A DNA stretch of 64,000 nt. Origin: Lysobacter auxotrophicus (GTDB lineage Bacteria; Pseudomonadota; Gammaproteobacteria; Xanthomonadales; Xanthomonadaceae). Shown piece by piece: positions 29,808 through 39,443 of this stretch. The notes under the pieces are model-generated. The model saw nothing but the letters and a program-made list of their open reading frames with translations. It was not told the DNA's origin and searched no databases. The stretch's first letter is position 1. The number at the start of each line of letters is the position of its first letter. The position numbers and the translations under genes were made by a program. The stretch spans positions 1,364,001 through 1,428,000 of the forward strand of contig NZ_AP027041.1 in the NCBI RefSeq assembly GCF_027924565.1, read 5' to 3'.

Positions 29808-30659
29808 TCACACCGCGAACACCACGGTGCGATGGCCGTTGAGCAGGATGCGGTCGTCGAGCCAGTAGCGCAGCGCCTGTGCGAGCACGCGTCGTTCGAT
29901 GTCGCGGCCGATGCGGATGAGGTCGTCTGGCGTGTCGTGGTGGCTCACGCGCTGCGTGTCCTGCTCGATGATCGGGCCTTCATCCAGATCGGCCGTGACG
30001 AAGTGCGCCGTCGCGCCGATCAGCTTGACGCCGCGCGCGTGCGCCTGGTGATACGGCCGCGCGCCCTTGAATCCCGGCAGGAACGAATGATGGATGTTGA
30101 TGCAGCGTCCGGCGAGCGTGCGCGCGAGTTCCGCCGACAGCACCTGCATGTATCGCGCGAGGACGACGAGCTCCGTGCCCGTGTCTTCGATCAGTCCGGC
30201 GAGCTGCACTTCCTGTTCGTGCCGGCGCGTCTTTTCGACGGGCAGGTAGTGGAACGGGATGCCGTCGAAATCCAGGTGCCGGTAGGTTTCGCGCGGATGA
30301 TTCGCGACGACCGCAGTGATCGCCATAGGCAGTTCGCCGATGCGCCACCGGTACAGCACGTCGGCAAGGCAGTGGTCGAACTTCGACGCGAGCAGCATCA
30401 CGCGTCGCGGCACGCTGCGGTCGCGCAACGACCAGTCCATCCCGAACGCCCGCGCCAGTGCGTCGAAGCCTTCGCGCGCCTGCGGGAGGGATTCGGGCGC
30501 GAGCGCGAACACGGTGCGCATGAAGAAACGATCGGTCTCGCGGTCGTTGTACTGCTGGGCTTCGAGGATATTGCCCTCGAAACGCAACAGATGGCCGGTG
30601 ACCGCGTTGACGATGCCCGGGCGATCCGGGCAGGAGAGCGTGAGGACGTAGTGGGGCAT
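29808..30659 (-). CDS. purU: Formyltetrahydrofolate deformylase
   Basis: A 283-residue enzyme that hydrolyses 10-formyl-THF to THF and formate. An N-terminal ACT domain ([34 protein letters not shown]) is followed by a formyltransferase-like domain. The latter holds ARYMQVLS, the catalytic [20 protein letters not shown] and DEGPIIEQD. The start MPHYVLTL at 30659 places the ACT domain at the N-terminus as in the family. Several in-frame codons upstream are possible but unlikely. Confidence 0.96.
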   Translation of the reverse strand: MPHYVLTLSCPDRPGIVNAVTGHLLRFEGNILEAQQYNDRETDRFFMRTVFALAPESLPQAREGFDALARAFGMDWSLRDRSVPRRVMLLASKFDHCLADVLYRWRIGELPMAITAVVANHPRETYRHLDFDGIPFHYLPVEKTRRHEQEVQLAGLIEDTGTELVVLARYMQVLSAELARTLAGRCINIHHSFLPGFKGARPYHQAHARGVKLIGATAHFVTADLDEGPIIEQDTQRVSHHDTPDDLIRIGRDIERRVLAQALRYWLDDRILLNGHRTVVFAV

Positions 30660-30807
30660 CGGGGTGGGGTAGGGTCCGATGACGGTTACAACGGGGGAAG
30701 TCTGCGTGGGCGGCCTCTTGCCGGAGGCGCTTGTGCGTTGGCGAGCTGTGAACGTCTTGGGGTTCACAAGTCCCGTCCTTCGGCTGCAACAGCGATCGCT
30801 GCGCTCT

Positions 30808-30884
30808 TGTAGCCCGGGTAAGCGCAGCGCACCCGGGGCGCATCCACTTCTCCGAACCCGGGTGCGCTTCGCTTACCCGGGCTA
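30808..30884. repeat. Inverted pair of the TAGCCCGGGTAAGCG repeat
   Basis: Left arm 30808-30837 and right arm 30857-30884 are the same elements as at 1020-1107, here with a shorter spacer. The pair lies between purU and the end of the efflux operon. Confidence 0.8.
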
Positions 30885-30916
30885 GGACGGCTACGACGCC
30901 TACAAGCGCGCCAGCC

Positions 30917-32503
30917 TCAATGCCCGCCCGCCGCCGCGCCGCCGACCTTCGCCGAGAACGGGGGCTTGGCAAACCAGACGAACGCGATCACCACCAGGAA
31001 CAGGATGCCCAGCAGGTGGAAGATCTCGTTGAAGCCGATCTGCACCGCCTGCTGCGAGATCATCTGGTTCATCACCACCGCGCCGCGCTGCAGGTCGCCC
31101 TGGCCAAGCGAGGTCACCGTCTGCTGGATCGCCGGGTCGTAGGCGCCGATGTTCTCGGTCAGCCGCGCATGATGGATCGTGCTGCGCTGGTTCCAGGCCC
31201 ACGTCGTCAACGACGCCGCGAAGCTGCCGCCGAGCGTTCGCACGAAGGTCGCCAGGCCCGAGCCCGCGGCGATCTCATGCGGCTCCAGGTCCGACAGCAA
31301 TATCGTCAGCACCGGCATGAAGAACAGCGCGACGCCCAGGCCCTGCCATAGCTGCACCTCGGCCACGCGCGCGAAGTCGACATCGAGGTTGAAGCCGGAT
31401 CGATAGAAGCTCGTGCCGGCCATCACGATGAACGCGAATGTCGCCAGCATGCGCAGGTCGAACTTCGATGCGTATTTGCCCACCAGCGGTGTCAGCAGCA
31501 CGGGCAGGATGCCGATCGGCGCACTGGCGAAACCCGCCCAGATCGGCGTGTAGCCCAGGTTGCGCTGCAACCACAGCGGCACTAGCAGGCCGACGCTGAA
31601 GAAGGCCGAGTACGCCATCACCATCGCCGCCGTGCCGCTGGCGAAATTGCGATGGCGGAACAGGCGCAGGTTGACGATGGGATCCTTCTCGGTGAGTTCC
31701 CAGATCACGAACACCGCCAGCGCGATCACCGCGACGATCGTCAGCCACACGATCTTGGTCGAGTTGAACCAGTCCTCGTCGTTGCCCAGGTCGAGCATGA
31801 TCTGCAGCGCGCCCACGCCAAGCACCAGCGTCGCCAGGCCGATGTAATCCATCTTCGGCTTTTCCAGGCGTTCCGGGCGTTCCTTCAGCTGCCGGCCGAC
31901 CACGATGCTGGAGAAGATGCCGATGGGAATGTTGATGAAGAAAATCCATTCCCAGCTGTAGTTGTCGGTGATCCAGCCGCCGAGGATCGGGCCGGCGATT
32001 GGCGCCACGACCGTCACCATCGCCAGCAGCGCGATCGCCTGTCCGCGTTTGTGCGGTGGATAGATCGAGATCAGCAACGCCTGGGTGACCGGATACATCG
32101 GGCCGGCGACGAAACCCTGTAGCGCGCGCGCAGCGACCAGCAGGCCCATCGAGTTGGCCAGGCCGCACAGCAGCGAGGCGATCACGAACGCGAGCGTCGC
32201 CCACGTGAACAGCTTGCGCTCGCCGAAGCGGCGCGTGAGGAAGCCCGTGAGCGGCAGCGCGATCGCGTTGCTCACGGCGAAGGACGTGATGACCCACGTC
32301 GCCTGGTTCGCGCTCGCGCCGAGATTGCCGGAGATGGTCGGCAGCGAGACGTTGGCGATGGTGGTGTCGAGCACCTGCATGAACGACGCCAGCGCGAGGC
32401 CGACGGTCGTCAACGCGAGGTTGGGCGGACGGAAGCCGGCCTTGGGCGGTTCCGGCGTGACCGGCAGGCCCATTTCCTCTTCCTGTTGCGCGATGGTGGA
32501 CAT
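30917..32503 (-). CDS. emrB: EmrB-type MFS multidrug transporter (DHA2 family)
   Basis: A 528-residue inner-membrane protein with about 14 membrane helices. The DHA2 motifs are visible: QVLDTTIANVSLPTI in the first helix, GFLTRRFGERKLF (motif A), RALQGFVAGPMYPVTQALL and PIAGPILGGWITDNYSWEWIFFIN (motif C). It uses the proton gradient to export drugs through a tripartite complex with the EmrA-type and outer-membrane proteins encoded upstream. A 175-base gap with two REP elements separates it from emrA. Confidence 0.95.
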   Translation of the reverse strand: MSTIAQQEEEMGLPVTPEPPKAGFRPPNLALTTVGLALASFMQVLDTTIANVSLPTISGNLGASANQATWVITSFAVSNAIALPLTGFLTRRFGERKLFTWATLAFVIASLLCGLANSMGLLVAARALQGFVAGPMYPVTQALLISIYPPHKRGQAIALLAMVTVVAPIAGPILGGWITDNYSWEWIFFINIPIGIFSSIVVGRQLKERPERLEKPKMDYIGLATLVLGVGALQIMLDLGNDEDWFNSTKIVWLTIVAVIALAVFVIWELTEKDPIVNLRLFRHRNFASGTAAMVMAYSAFFSVGLLVPLWLQRNLGYTPIWAGFASAPIGILPVLLTPLVGKYASKFDLRMLATFAFIVMAGTSFYRSGFNLDVDFARVAEVQLWQGLGVALFFMPVLTILLSDLEPHEIAAGSGLATFVRTLGGSFAASLTTWAWNQRSTIHHARLTENIGAYDPAIQQTVTSLGQGDLQRGAVVMNQMISQQAVQIGFNEIFHLLGILFLVVIAFVWFAKPPFSAKVGGAAAGGH

Positions 32504-32558
32504 GGCGTCGTCTGGAGGTGTGCGACGCGCCGGTTGCGGCGCGTCGTGGGAGAAGGGC

Positions 32559-32640
32559 CGTCATTCCCGCGATGGCGGGAATCCTGCGACGTTCGGGGGA
32601 GGGATCGGTCGGCAGGCCCCCGCGTTCGCGGGGATGACGG
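32559..32640. repeat. REP-like pair inside the efflux operon
   Basis: Elements at 32559-32585 (TCATTCCCGCGATGGCGGGA) and, inverted, at 32616-32640 (CCCCCGCGTTCGCGGGGATG) lie between emrA and emrB. In this position they could lower expression of emrB relative to the upstream genes. Confidence 0.75.
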
Positions 32641-32678
32641 CAAAGACGTGGAGCGTTGCGCGGAGCACCGCGCGCGGA

Positions 32679-33878
32679 TCAACCGTGGCGCGTGCCCGGC
32701 AGGTTCTCGCGGATGACCTTGTCGATCAGCGCGTTCGCATCGTTGAGCTGCTTTTCGTACGCGGCGGTGGTCAGCAGCGGCTTGTCGTCCTTGCGCGGCG
32801 CGGCGAGCACCGGGCCGGCCTGGTCGCGCACGGTGACGTCCACCGCCATGCTCAGGCCAAGACGCAGCGGATGCTCGGCCAGCTGCTTGGGCTCGACCTC
32901 GATGCGCACCGGGACGCGCTGCACGATCTTGATCCAGTTGCCGCTGGCGTTCTGCGCCGGCAGCAGCGAAAACGCGCTGCCCGTGCCCATGCCGAGCGCG
33001 GCGACCCTGCCGTCGTATTCGACGTCGCCGCCGTACAGGTCGGCGTGCACCTTCACCGGCTGGCCGATGCGCATCTTCGCCAGCTGCGTTTCCTTGAAGT
33101 TCGCCTCGATCCACAGCTGTTCCAGCGGAACGATCGTCATCAGGTTGACGCCCGGCTGCACGCGCTGGCCCAGCTGCACCTGGCGCTTGGCGACGTAGCC
33201 CGACACCGGCGCGACGATCGCGGTGCGCTGCAGGTTCAGATACGCCTGGCGCAGCTGCGATGCGGCAGCCGCGACCTGCGGCTGCGTGCCGACGTCGGTG
33301 GCGTCGACCAGCGCGCGGTTGCGCGAGAGATTGCCGCTCGACGCGCGCAGGCCGGCTTCGAGCACGGCGAGTTCGTTGCGCGCGTGCGCGAGTTCTTCGG
33401 CCGACACCGCGCCGTTGCCGACGAGGCCTTCGCGACGCTTCAGGTCGGCGCGCGCACGGGCGACCTGCGCCTCGCGCGCGGCGAGATCGGCGGCGCCGGC
33501 GTCGACCGCGCTGTACAGGCCGCGCACCTGGCGCACGGTGTTGGCGAGGTTCGCGACGGCCTGGTCGTAGGCGACCTGCGCATCGTTCGGATCCAGGTGC
33601 ACCAGCGGCTGGCCGGCTTCGACCTTCATGCCGTCGTCGGCGTCGATGCTCACCACCGTGCCCTGCGTCTGCGGGACGATGCTGACGACGTTGCCCTGCA
33701 CGTAGGCGTCGTCGGTGTCTTCGTGGAAACGCGAGACGAGCAGGTACCACGCCGTCCAGCCGATGCCGGCCAAGACCGCGACGGCGCCGAGCGTCATCAG
33801 CGCCTTCTTGCGCTTGCCGTTGGATTGCGGTGCCGCCGCAGCCTTCGCGTTGGCGTTCGGATTGGGTTCGGTGGTCAT
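32679..33878 (-). CDS. emrA: EmrA-type membrane fusion protein
   Basis: A 399-residue periplasmic adaptor (HlyD family). A Lys-rich cytoplasmic start (KRKKALMTLG) is followed by one membrane anchor (GAVAVLAGIGWTAWYLLV). Next come a lipoyl-like motif (VVSIDADDGMKVEAGQPLVHLDPND), a long coiled-coil region (about 90-190) and the second lipoyl half (AIVAPVSGYVAKRQVQLGQRVQPG). It bridges EmrB and the outer-membrane channel. Its start overlaps the stop of the outer-membrane factor gene (ATGA at 33875-33878). Confidence 0.95.
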   Translation of the reverse strand: MTTEPNPNANAKAAAAPQSNGKRKKALMTLGAVAVLAGIGWTAWYLLVSRFHEDTDDAYVQGNVVSIVPQTQGTVVSIDADDGMKVEAGQPLVHLDPNDAQVAYDQAVANLANTVRQVRGLYSAVDAGAADLAAREAQVARARADLKRREGLVGNGAVSAEELAHARNELAVLEAGLRASSGNLSRNRALVDATDVGTQPQVAAAASQLRQAYLNLQRTAIVAPVSGYVAKRQVQLGQRVQPGVNLMTIVPLEQLWIEANFKETQLAKMRIGQPVKVHADLYGGDVEYDGRVAALGMGTGSAFSLLPAQNASGNWIKIVQRVPVRIEVEPKQLAEHPLRLGLSMAVDVTVRDQAGPVLAAPRKDDKPLLTTAAYEKQLNDANALIDKVIRENLPGTRHG

Positions 33879-35380
33879 GGCGTGGAGACCTTGGCGATGT
33901 CGGATTCAGGGGAAGTCAGGACCAGGCCGCCGCCGAGGGCGCGGTCCAGGTCGATGGAAGCGGCCAGTCGCTGCGCGCGCAGCACGGTCAGCTGGCGATC
34001 GCTGTCGAGCAGCGGACGCTGCGCGGCGAGCACGTCGAGCTGCGTGCCCAGGCCCGCCTTGTAGCGCTGCGTCGCGATGTCCCACGCGCTGCGCGCGGCA
34101 TCGCGCGCCTGCGTCGCCGAGGCGATCTGCGCGTCGAGCGAGCGCGCGGCGTGCACGGCGTCGGCGACTTCGCGCAGCGACGTCACCAGCGACTGGTTGT
34201 AGTTGGCCACCGCGAGGTCGTAGGTCGCGTCGCTGCTGGCGAGGTTGTTGCGCAGGCGGCCGCCGTCGAAGATCGGCAGGCTGATCGCCGGGCCGCCCTG
34301 CAGCAGCAGTGCATCGCTGCCGAACAGGTCGCCGAGGTTGCCGGCGGCAAGGCCGGCCATCGCGCTGAGGTTGATCGTCGGATAGAAAGCGGCCTTGCTC
34401 GCCTTGATGCCCTGCTGCGCGGCTTCCACGCGCCAGCGCGCGGCGACCACGTCGGGGCGATGGCCCAGCAGTTCGCTCGGCAGCACCGACGGCAGCGTCG
34501 GCGTCGCGGCCTGCAGGATCGTCGGACGCGCGATGTCGCGACCGCGGTCCGGGCCCTTGCCCAGCAGCGCCGCGAGGGCGTTGCGCGTGATTTCGATCTC
34601 GTGCTCGCTGGCCTGGATCTGCTGCTGCGCGCTCGCCACCGCGCTTTCGGCATTGCGGATCTGCAGCTGGTTGTCGAGGCCCGCGGCGACGCGCTGGCGG
34701 CCGAGCTGGAGCAGGCCGCTGGCGCGTTCGAAATCCGCCTTCGCGACGTCGTTCGCATCGAACGCCTGCGCAAGCGCGACGTAGGCCCGGGCGATGCTGG
34801 AGGACAGCGTGAGGCGCGCGGCCTGCGCGTCGACTTCCGCCGCGCGCGCCTGGCCGAGTGCCGCCTGCCAGCGGGCGCGTTCGCCGCCCCACAGGTCGAA
34901 GGTGTACTTGAAGTTCAGGCTGAGCAGGCCGACGCCCTGATACGAGCCGCCGAGCGGTTCGGGCGCGACGGTCTGCGGCAACTGGATGCCCGAGTACTGG
35001 GCGCTGGCGCCGAGCGTCGGCTTGCGTGCGGCATCGGCGAGGCCCGCCTGCGCGACGGCCTGGCGCACGCGCGCATCGGCGGCGGCGAGGTTCGGCGTGC
35101 CCTGCAGCGCTTCACCCACCAGGGCGTTGAGCTGCGCGTCGCCGAGCGTCGTCCACCAGTCCTGCGTCGGGAACGCGGCGTCGGAGACGACGGCGCCGGA
35201 CAGCGAGCGCTGCGCCTGCAGGCTGTCGGCTTCCAGCGGACGGCCTTCGGGCGCGAGGCCGCGCGAACTCGCGCAGCCGGCCAACACGAGCGCGCTCGCC
35301 AGCGCAACCGCCAGGGTGCGGGTGGCCTGCGAAGACACGGGCTTCAGCCCGCGGAGCGGGCGAGGGAAGGAATGGGCCAT
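33875..35380 (-). CDS. Outer-membrane efflux lipoprotein (NodT/OprM family)
   Basis: A 501-residue outer-membrane factor. The lipoprotein signal ends LALVLAGC-type (SALVLAGCASSRGL). The NodT-family repeat pair is visible as two long helix/strand units (WTTLGDAQLNALVGEALQGTPNLAAADARVRQA, FDLWGGERARWQAALGQARAAEVDAQAARL, LLGHRPDVVAARWRVEAA). It should form a trimeric TolC-like channel. Start MAHSFPRP at 35380, two bases behind the marR stop; its end overlaps emrA. Confidence 0.94.
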   Translation of the reverse strand: MAHSFPRPLRGLKPVSSQATRTLAVALASALVLAGCASSRGLAPEGRPLEADSLQAQRSLSGAVVSDAAFPTQDWWTTLGDAQLNALVGEALQGTPNLAAADARVRQAVAQAGLADAARKPTLGASAQYSGIQLPQTVAPEPLGGSYQGVGLLSLNFKYTFDLWGGERARWQAALGQARAAEVDAQAARLTLSSSIARAYVALAQAFDANDVAKADFERASGLLQLGRQRVAAGLDNQLQIRNAESAVASAQQQIQASEHEIEITRNALAALLGKGPDRGRDIARPTILQAATPTLPSVLPSELLGHRPDVVAARWRVEAAQQGIKASKAAFYPTINLSAMAGLAAGNLGDLFGSDALLLQGGPAISLPIFDGGRLRNNLASSDATYDLAVANYNQSLVTSLREVADAVHAARSLDAQIASATQARDAARSAWDIATQRYKAGLGTQLDVLAAQRPLLDSDRQLTVLRAQRLAASIDLDRALGGGLVLTSPESDIAKVSTP

Positions 35381-35382
35381 GG

Positions 35383-35841
35383 TCAGGTGTCGGAAAGGGA
35401 AAGGTTGTCGCGGACCTGCTCGAGCATCCGGGTGAGCTGCTCGCGCTCGGCGTCGCTCATGCCCTGCATCGCCCGCTCGCGTACGCGCTGGCCGCACTGG
35501 TTCACGTCCAGCCACATCGCGCGGCCCGCGTCGGTGAGCTGGATGTTCACCGCGCGGCGGTCGGCCGGATCGGCTTCGCGCGCGAGGAGTCCACGCGCTT
35601 CGAGCTTGTCGAGCAGGCGGGTCATCGCGCCGGGGTTCAGCTCGGCGGCGCGGGCGAGGTCGGTGACGCCGTGCGGACCGTCGGAGAGCTTCTTCAGCGC
35701 GATGTACTGGCTGAAGGTCAGCTCATGGCCGGCAGCGGCCAGTTCGTGCTCCATGCGCGACCACATGGCGTCGCGGACTTGCCGGAAAAGCAGGCCGAGC
35801 GTCGAGCCGCTGCACGGAGCGAGGGGGCGGGAAGAGGACAT
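35383..35841 (-). CDS. MarR-family transcriptional regulator
   Basis: A 152-residue winged-helix repressor. The recognition region reads YIALKKLSDGPHGVTDLARAAELNPGAMTRLLDKLEARGLLAREADPADRRAVNIQLTDAG, with the DPxDRR wing typical of MarR proteins. It is the first gene of the efflux operon (marR, outer-membrane factor, emrA, emrB). It probably represses that operon through the inverted repeat 25-48 bases upstream, releasing it when a drug-like ligand binds, as EmrR does. The start MSSSRPLAP at 35841 is preferred to an upstream in-frame start that would run through the putative leader. Confidence 0.93.
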   Translation of the reverse strand: MSSSRPLAPCSGSTLGLLFRQVRDAMWSRMEHELAAAGHELTFSQYIALKKLSDGPHGVTDLARAAELNPGAMTRLLDKLEARGLLAREADPADRRAVNIQLTDAGRAMWLDVNQCGQRVRERAMQGMSDAEREQLTRMLEQVRDNLSLSDT

Positions 35842-35865
35842 GGGGGCGCATCTTCTTCGCCCGGG

Positions 35866-35889
35866 CAATATTTGTCAATGCAAATATTG
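35866..35889. promoter_or_regulatory. Inverted-repeat operator of the efflux operon
   Basis: CAATATTTG (35866-35874) and CAAATATTG (35881-35889) form a perfect 9-bp inverted repeat with a 6-base spacer. It is AT-rich in a GC-rich background and lies just upstream of the marR-type gene. On the minus strand a TTGACA hexamer overlaps it. This is what a MarR dimer site over a promoter should look like. Confidence 0.75.
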
Positions 35890-35941
35890 TTGTAGCAAAT
35901 GAAACGGACTGGCCCAGTGAACGGAACAGCCTGAACGGGAC

Positions 35942-36733
35942 TCAGGAGGGGGGGCGCAGGACGAGTTCGAGGACGAACTTGCTGCCGAAGAAGGCGAGGA
36001 TCAACAGGACCATCGCGGCCAGCGTCCAGCGCACCGCGACCGCGCCGCGCCAGCCGTAGCGCCAGCGGCCGGCGAGCAGCCCGCCGAACAGCAGCCAGGA
36101 CAGGACGCTCAGCACCGTCTTGTGGACCAGGTGCTGCGCGAAGAGGTTTTCGACGAACAGCAACCCCGTCAGCAGCGTCGCGGTGAGCAGCGCGAAGCCC
36201 ACGGCGATGGTGCGGAAGAGCAGGGTTTCCAGTTCCACCAGCGGCGGCAGGGCGCGCAGCCAGCGGTGGAATTCGCGCCGGCGCAGGGCGCGTTCCTGCG
36301 CCCAGAGCATCACCGCCAGCAGGGCGGCGATCGCCAGCGTCGCGTACGCCAGCAGCGCGAGCCAGGCATGCAGTTGCAGGCGCCAGTCGAGCTGTTCGCC
36401 GAGCACGTGCCCGTGGCGGTGGTAACCGAACAGCGCCAGGGCGGCGATCGGAAACACGATCACCCCCAGCGCCGCCATCCGACCGCTCGCGCCGACCAGC
36501 GCCGTCAGCGCGGCCATGCCGAGGCCCACCAGCGACAGCGCGGCATAGAAGTGCATGTCGGCCCCGCCGCTGGCGTGCCACGCCAGCAGGTGCGCGAGCG
36601 CGTGCAGCGCCACGCCACCGACCGCCGGCAGCAGCCACAGGCGCGACGGGCGGGTGGGGTCCTGTCGAACGCCGCCGATGAGCAGGGCGGCGGCGACCAG
36701 ATACAGGACGATGGCGATGAGAACGATTGTCAT
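35942..36733 (-). CDS. CcsA/YpjD-family cytochrome c assembly-like membrane protein
   Basis: A 263-residue inner-membrane protein with eight hydrophobic helices (for example MTIVLIAIVLYLVAAALLIGG and LLILAFFGSKFVLELVL). Histidines in LQLHAWLALLAYATLAIAA and HLVHKTVLSVLSWLLF fit the haem-handling CcsA/CcmF-like domain. In many proteobacteria a gene of this type is divergent from ffh, as here. Its precise job is not established. Start MTIVLIAI at 36733. Confidence 0.88.
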   Translation of the reverse strand: MTIVLIAIVLYLVAAALLIGGVRQDPTRPSRLWLLPAVGGVALHALAHLLAWHASGGADMHFYAALSLVGLGMAALTALVGASGRMAALGVIVFPIAALALFGYHRHGHVLGEQLDWRLQLHAWLALLAYATLAIAALLAVMLWAQERALRRREFHRWLRALPPLVELETLLFRTIAVGFALLTATLLTGLLFVENLFAQHLVHKTVLSVLSWLLFGGLLAGRWRYGWRGAVAVRWTLAAMVLLILAFFGSKFVLELVLRPPS

Positions 36734-36851
36734 CGCGGCAGTGTCGCACAGCGGCGAGACGAACCGCACCGGCGGGATGCGCACCGGGTCGCAGTGCGCG
36801 AAAGGCTATACTTCGCGGCCCAGTTTTCTGCTTCCGCCAGGTCGCGCCCGC

Positions 36852-38219
36852 ATGTTCGAATCCCTGACCCAGCGTCTTTCCGGCACCATCGAGCGCCTGC
36901 GCGGCCGCGGCCGCCTGACCGAGGAAAACATCCGCGAGTCGTTGCGCGAAGTGCGCATCGCCCTGCTGGAAGCCGACGTCGCGCTGCCGGTCGTGCAGGC
37001 GCTCATCGAACGCATCAAGGTCCGCGCGGTCGGCCAGGAAGTGCTCAAGTCGCTCACGCCGGGCCAGGCGCTGATCAAGGTCGTGCGCGACGAAATGACG
37101 GCCGTCATGGGTTCGCAGGCGTCCGACCTGAACCTCAACGTGCCCGCCCCGGCGGTCATCCTGATGGCCGGCCTGCAGGGCGCGGGCAAGACGACCACCG
37201 TCGGCAAGCTCGCCAAGCACCTGAAGGAAAAGCGCAAGAAGAAGGTCATGGTGGTGTCCGCCGACGTCTACCGTCCGGCGGCGATCGAACAGCTCAAGAC
37301 GCTCGCCCAGCAGGTCGACGTGATCTTCTTCCCGTCGAGCGCGGACCAGAAGCCCGAAGCCATCGTCCGTGCCGCCATCGACGACGCGAAGAAGTCCTTC
37401 GTCGACGTGCTGCTGGTCGACACCGCCGGCCGCACCAGCATCGACGACGCGATGATGGCGGAGATCAAGGCGTTGCATTCAGCGGTCAATCCGGCCGAAA
37501 CGCTGTTCGTCGTGGACTCGATGACCGGCCAGGACGCCGCAGTGACGGCCAAGCATTTCGGCGAGGCGCTGCCGTTGACCGGCGTGGTGCTCACCAAGAC
37601 CGACGGCGACGCGCGCGGCGGCGCGGCGCTCTCGGTGCGTTACATCACGCAGCGCCCGATCAAGTTCATCGGCGTGGGCGAGAAGCCCGACGGTCTGGAC
37701 GTCTTCCATCCCGACCGCATCGCCAGCCGCATCCTCGACATGGGCGACGTGCTGTCGCTGGTGGAGCAGGTCGAATCGCAGGTCGACAAGGACAAGGCGC
37801 AGAAGCTCGCCGAGAAGGTCGCCAAGGGCAAGAAGTTCGACCTGAACGACATGAAGGACCAGCTCGAGCAGATGCAGAACATGGGCGGCATCCACGGCTT
37901 GATGGACAAGCTGCCGGGCATGGGCCAGATCCCCGACTCGGTGAAGAACCAGGTCACCGGCAAGGAAGTGCCGCGCATGGTCGCGATCATCAATTCGATG
38001 ACCAAGAAGGAGCGCCGCAACCCGGGCCTGCTGAACGGCTCGCGCCGTGCGCGCATCGCCAAGGGCGCCGGCCTCACCCCGGCCGACGTCAACAAGCTGA
38101 TGAAGCAGTACCAGCAGATGGAAAAGATGATGTCCAAGCTGGCCGGCGGCGGCATGAAGGGCCTGATGCGCGGCATGAAGGGCATGATGGGGGCTCGCGG
38201 GGGCATGCCGTTCCGCTGA
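36852..38219 (+). CDS. ffh: Signal recognition particle protein Ffh
   Basis: A 455-residue SRP GTPase that targets nascent membrane proteins. The N domain (MFESLTQRLSGTIERLRG) is followed by the G domain with GLQGAGKTTTVGKLA, DTAGR and TKTDGDARGG. The Met-rich M domain occupies the C-terminal third (MEKMMSKLAGGGMKGLMRGMKGMMGARGGMPF). A TATACT -10-like hexamer (36807-36812) precedes the gene. The rpsP-rimM-trmD-rplS group follows after a promoter. Confidence 0.98.
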   Translation: MFESLTQRLSGTIERLRGRGRLTEENIRESLREVRIALLEADVALPVVQALIERIKVRAVGQEVLKSLTPGQALIKVVRDEMTAVMGSQASDLNLNVPAPAVILMAGLQGAGKTTTVGKLAKHLKEKRKKKVMVVSADVYRPAAIEQLKTLAQQVDVIFFPSSADQKPEAIVRAAIDDAKKSFVDVLLVDTAGRTSIDDAMMAEIKALHSAVNPAETLFVVDSMTGQDAAVTAKHFGEALPLTGVVLTKTDGDARGGAALSVRYITQRPIKFIGVGEKPDGLDVFHPDRIASRILDMGDVLSLVEQVESQVDKDKAQKLAEKVAKGKKFDLNDMKDQLEQMQNMGGIHGLMDKLPGMGQIPDSVKNQVTGKEVPRMVAIINSMTKKERRNPGLLNGSRRARIAKGAGLTPADVNKLMKQYQQMEKMMSKLAGGGMKGLMRGMKGMMGARGGMPFR

Positions 38220-38220
38220 T

Positions 38221-38239
38221 TTTCCGGCTTCGCCGGAAA
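38221..38239 (+). terminator. Hairpin after ffh
   Basis: TTTCCGGC (38221-38228) pairs with GCCGGAAA (38232-38239) directly after the ffh stop codon. No T tract follows, so it may be a weak terminator or an mRNA-stabilising hairpin. Confidence 0.5.
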
Positions 38240-38402
38240 TCCCTCGGGTCGCGCAGCAAGCCTAGGGCCCCGCGGCGCGCTTTCATACCCATTCGTGCCT
38301 CGGGCACGAGTCGCCCCTAACCAGGGGCTGGAAACGGCGTTGTCGCCAAAGTTCGGGCCAAGTCTGCTGGTTCTGAGGCCCTGAACGGGCTGGAGGCCGG
38401 GG

Positions 38403-38431
38403 TTTCCCGAGTCCGATCAACCCTTTATACT
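38403..38431 (+). promoter_or_regulatory. Probable promoter for rpsP-rimM
   Basis: A good -10 (TATACT at 38426-38431) is paired with a weak -35 (TTTCCC at 38403-38408) at 17-base spacing. The leader before rpsP would be about 47 bases. Confidence 0.5.
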
Positions 38432-38484
38432 TGCCGGCTTACCCTGCCATTCCGGCAGCTGGGCAACACAGGAACTACCGAACC

Positions 38485-38742
38485 ATGGTCAAGATTCGTC
38501 TCGCTCGCGGCGGCGCCAAGAAGCGTCCCTTCTACCACGTCATCGTCACCGACAGCCGCAACGCCCGTGACGGCCGCAACATCGAGCGCGTGGGCTTCTA
38601 CAACCCGGTCGCCCAGGGCGCCGAGAAGCGCGTCGAGCTCAACGTCGAGCGCGTGCAGCACTGGATCAAGAATGGCGCGCAGCTGACCGACAAGGTCGCC
38701 GTGCTCTACAAGGAAGCGGCGAAGGCCGCGACCGCCGCCTGA
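38485..38742 (+). CDS. rpsP: 30S ribosomal protein S16
   Basis: An 85-residue S16 protein ([41 protein letters not shown]...). It supports 30S assembly. The conserved order rpsP-rimM-trmD-rplS follows. Start at 38485 is the family start. Confidence 0.99.
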   Translation: MVKIRLARGGAKKRPFYHVIVTDSRNARDGRNIERVGFYNPVAQGAEKRVELNVERVQHWIKNGAQLTDKVAVLYKEAAKAATAA

Positions 38743-38777
38743 TCCGCGGGCCGCGCCCCGCGCGCGGCCAGATCGAT

Positions 38778-39317
38778 ATGACGGGCGCCTCCTCGGAGCG
38801 CACCGGATCCCAAGAGCGCCGGATCCTGTTAGGCAGGATTGCCGGCGCTTTTGGCATCAGGGGCGAAGCAAAACTGGAATCCTGGACGGAACCGCGCGAC
38901 GCGATCTTCCGCTACCAGCCCTGGATCCTGCGCGATGCGCAGGGCAACGAGACGGAACTGCGCGGCGTGCGCGGAAAGCAGAGCGGCAAGTACACCGTCG
39001 CCACGTTTCCGCACATCACCGACCGCGACGCCATCGAGGCCATGCGTGGCACGGAGATCTACGTCCCGCGTTCGGCGCTCCCGCCCCCGAGCGAGGGCGA
39101 GTACTACTGGGTCGACCTGGAAGGCCTGCGCGTGGTGACGGTCGACGGCGTGTCGCTGGGCACCGTTTCGCACCTGTTTTCCACGGGCGCGAACGACGTG
39201 CTGGTCGCGCGCGACGAAGAGCGCGAACGCATGATTCCCTTCGTCCAGCCGCAATACGTCACGTCCGTCGATTTCGACGCGGGCGTGGTGACGGTGGACT
39301 GGGATCCGGAGTTCTGA
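38778..39317 (+). CDS. rimM: 16S rRNA processing protein RimM
   Basis: A 179-residue 30S maturation factor that binds S19. The N-terminal domain has the family motif [23 protein letters not shown]; the PRC-barrel domain follows ([37 protein letters not shown]...[13 protein letters not shown]). It lies 35 bases after rpsP. The 126-base gap before trmD carries irregular GGGAACAGG-like repeats. Confidence 0.98.
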   Translation: MTGASSERTGSQERRILLGRIAGAFGIRGEAKLESWTEPRDAIFRYQPWILRDAQGNETELRGVRGKQSGKYTVATFPHITDRDAIEAMRGTEIYVPRSALPPPSEGEYYWVDLEGLRVVTVDGVSLGTVSHLFSTGANDVLVARDEERERMIPFVQPQYVTSVDFDAGVVTVDWDPEF

Positions 39318-39443
39318 AAAGCCGGGAACGGACCATCGGAACAGGCCATTGGGAACAGGCACTCGTTGCGTGATGCCCCGTTCTTCTCGCCGCACCCGTG
39401 AGCTTTACGATTCTCCATTCTCCATCGCCAATTCCCCGCAACC

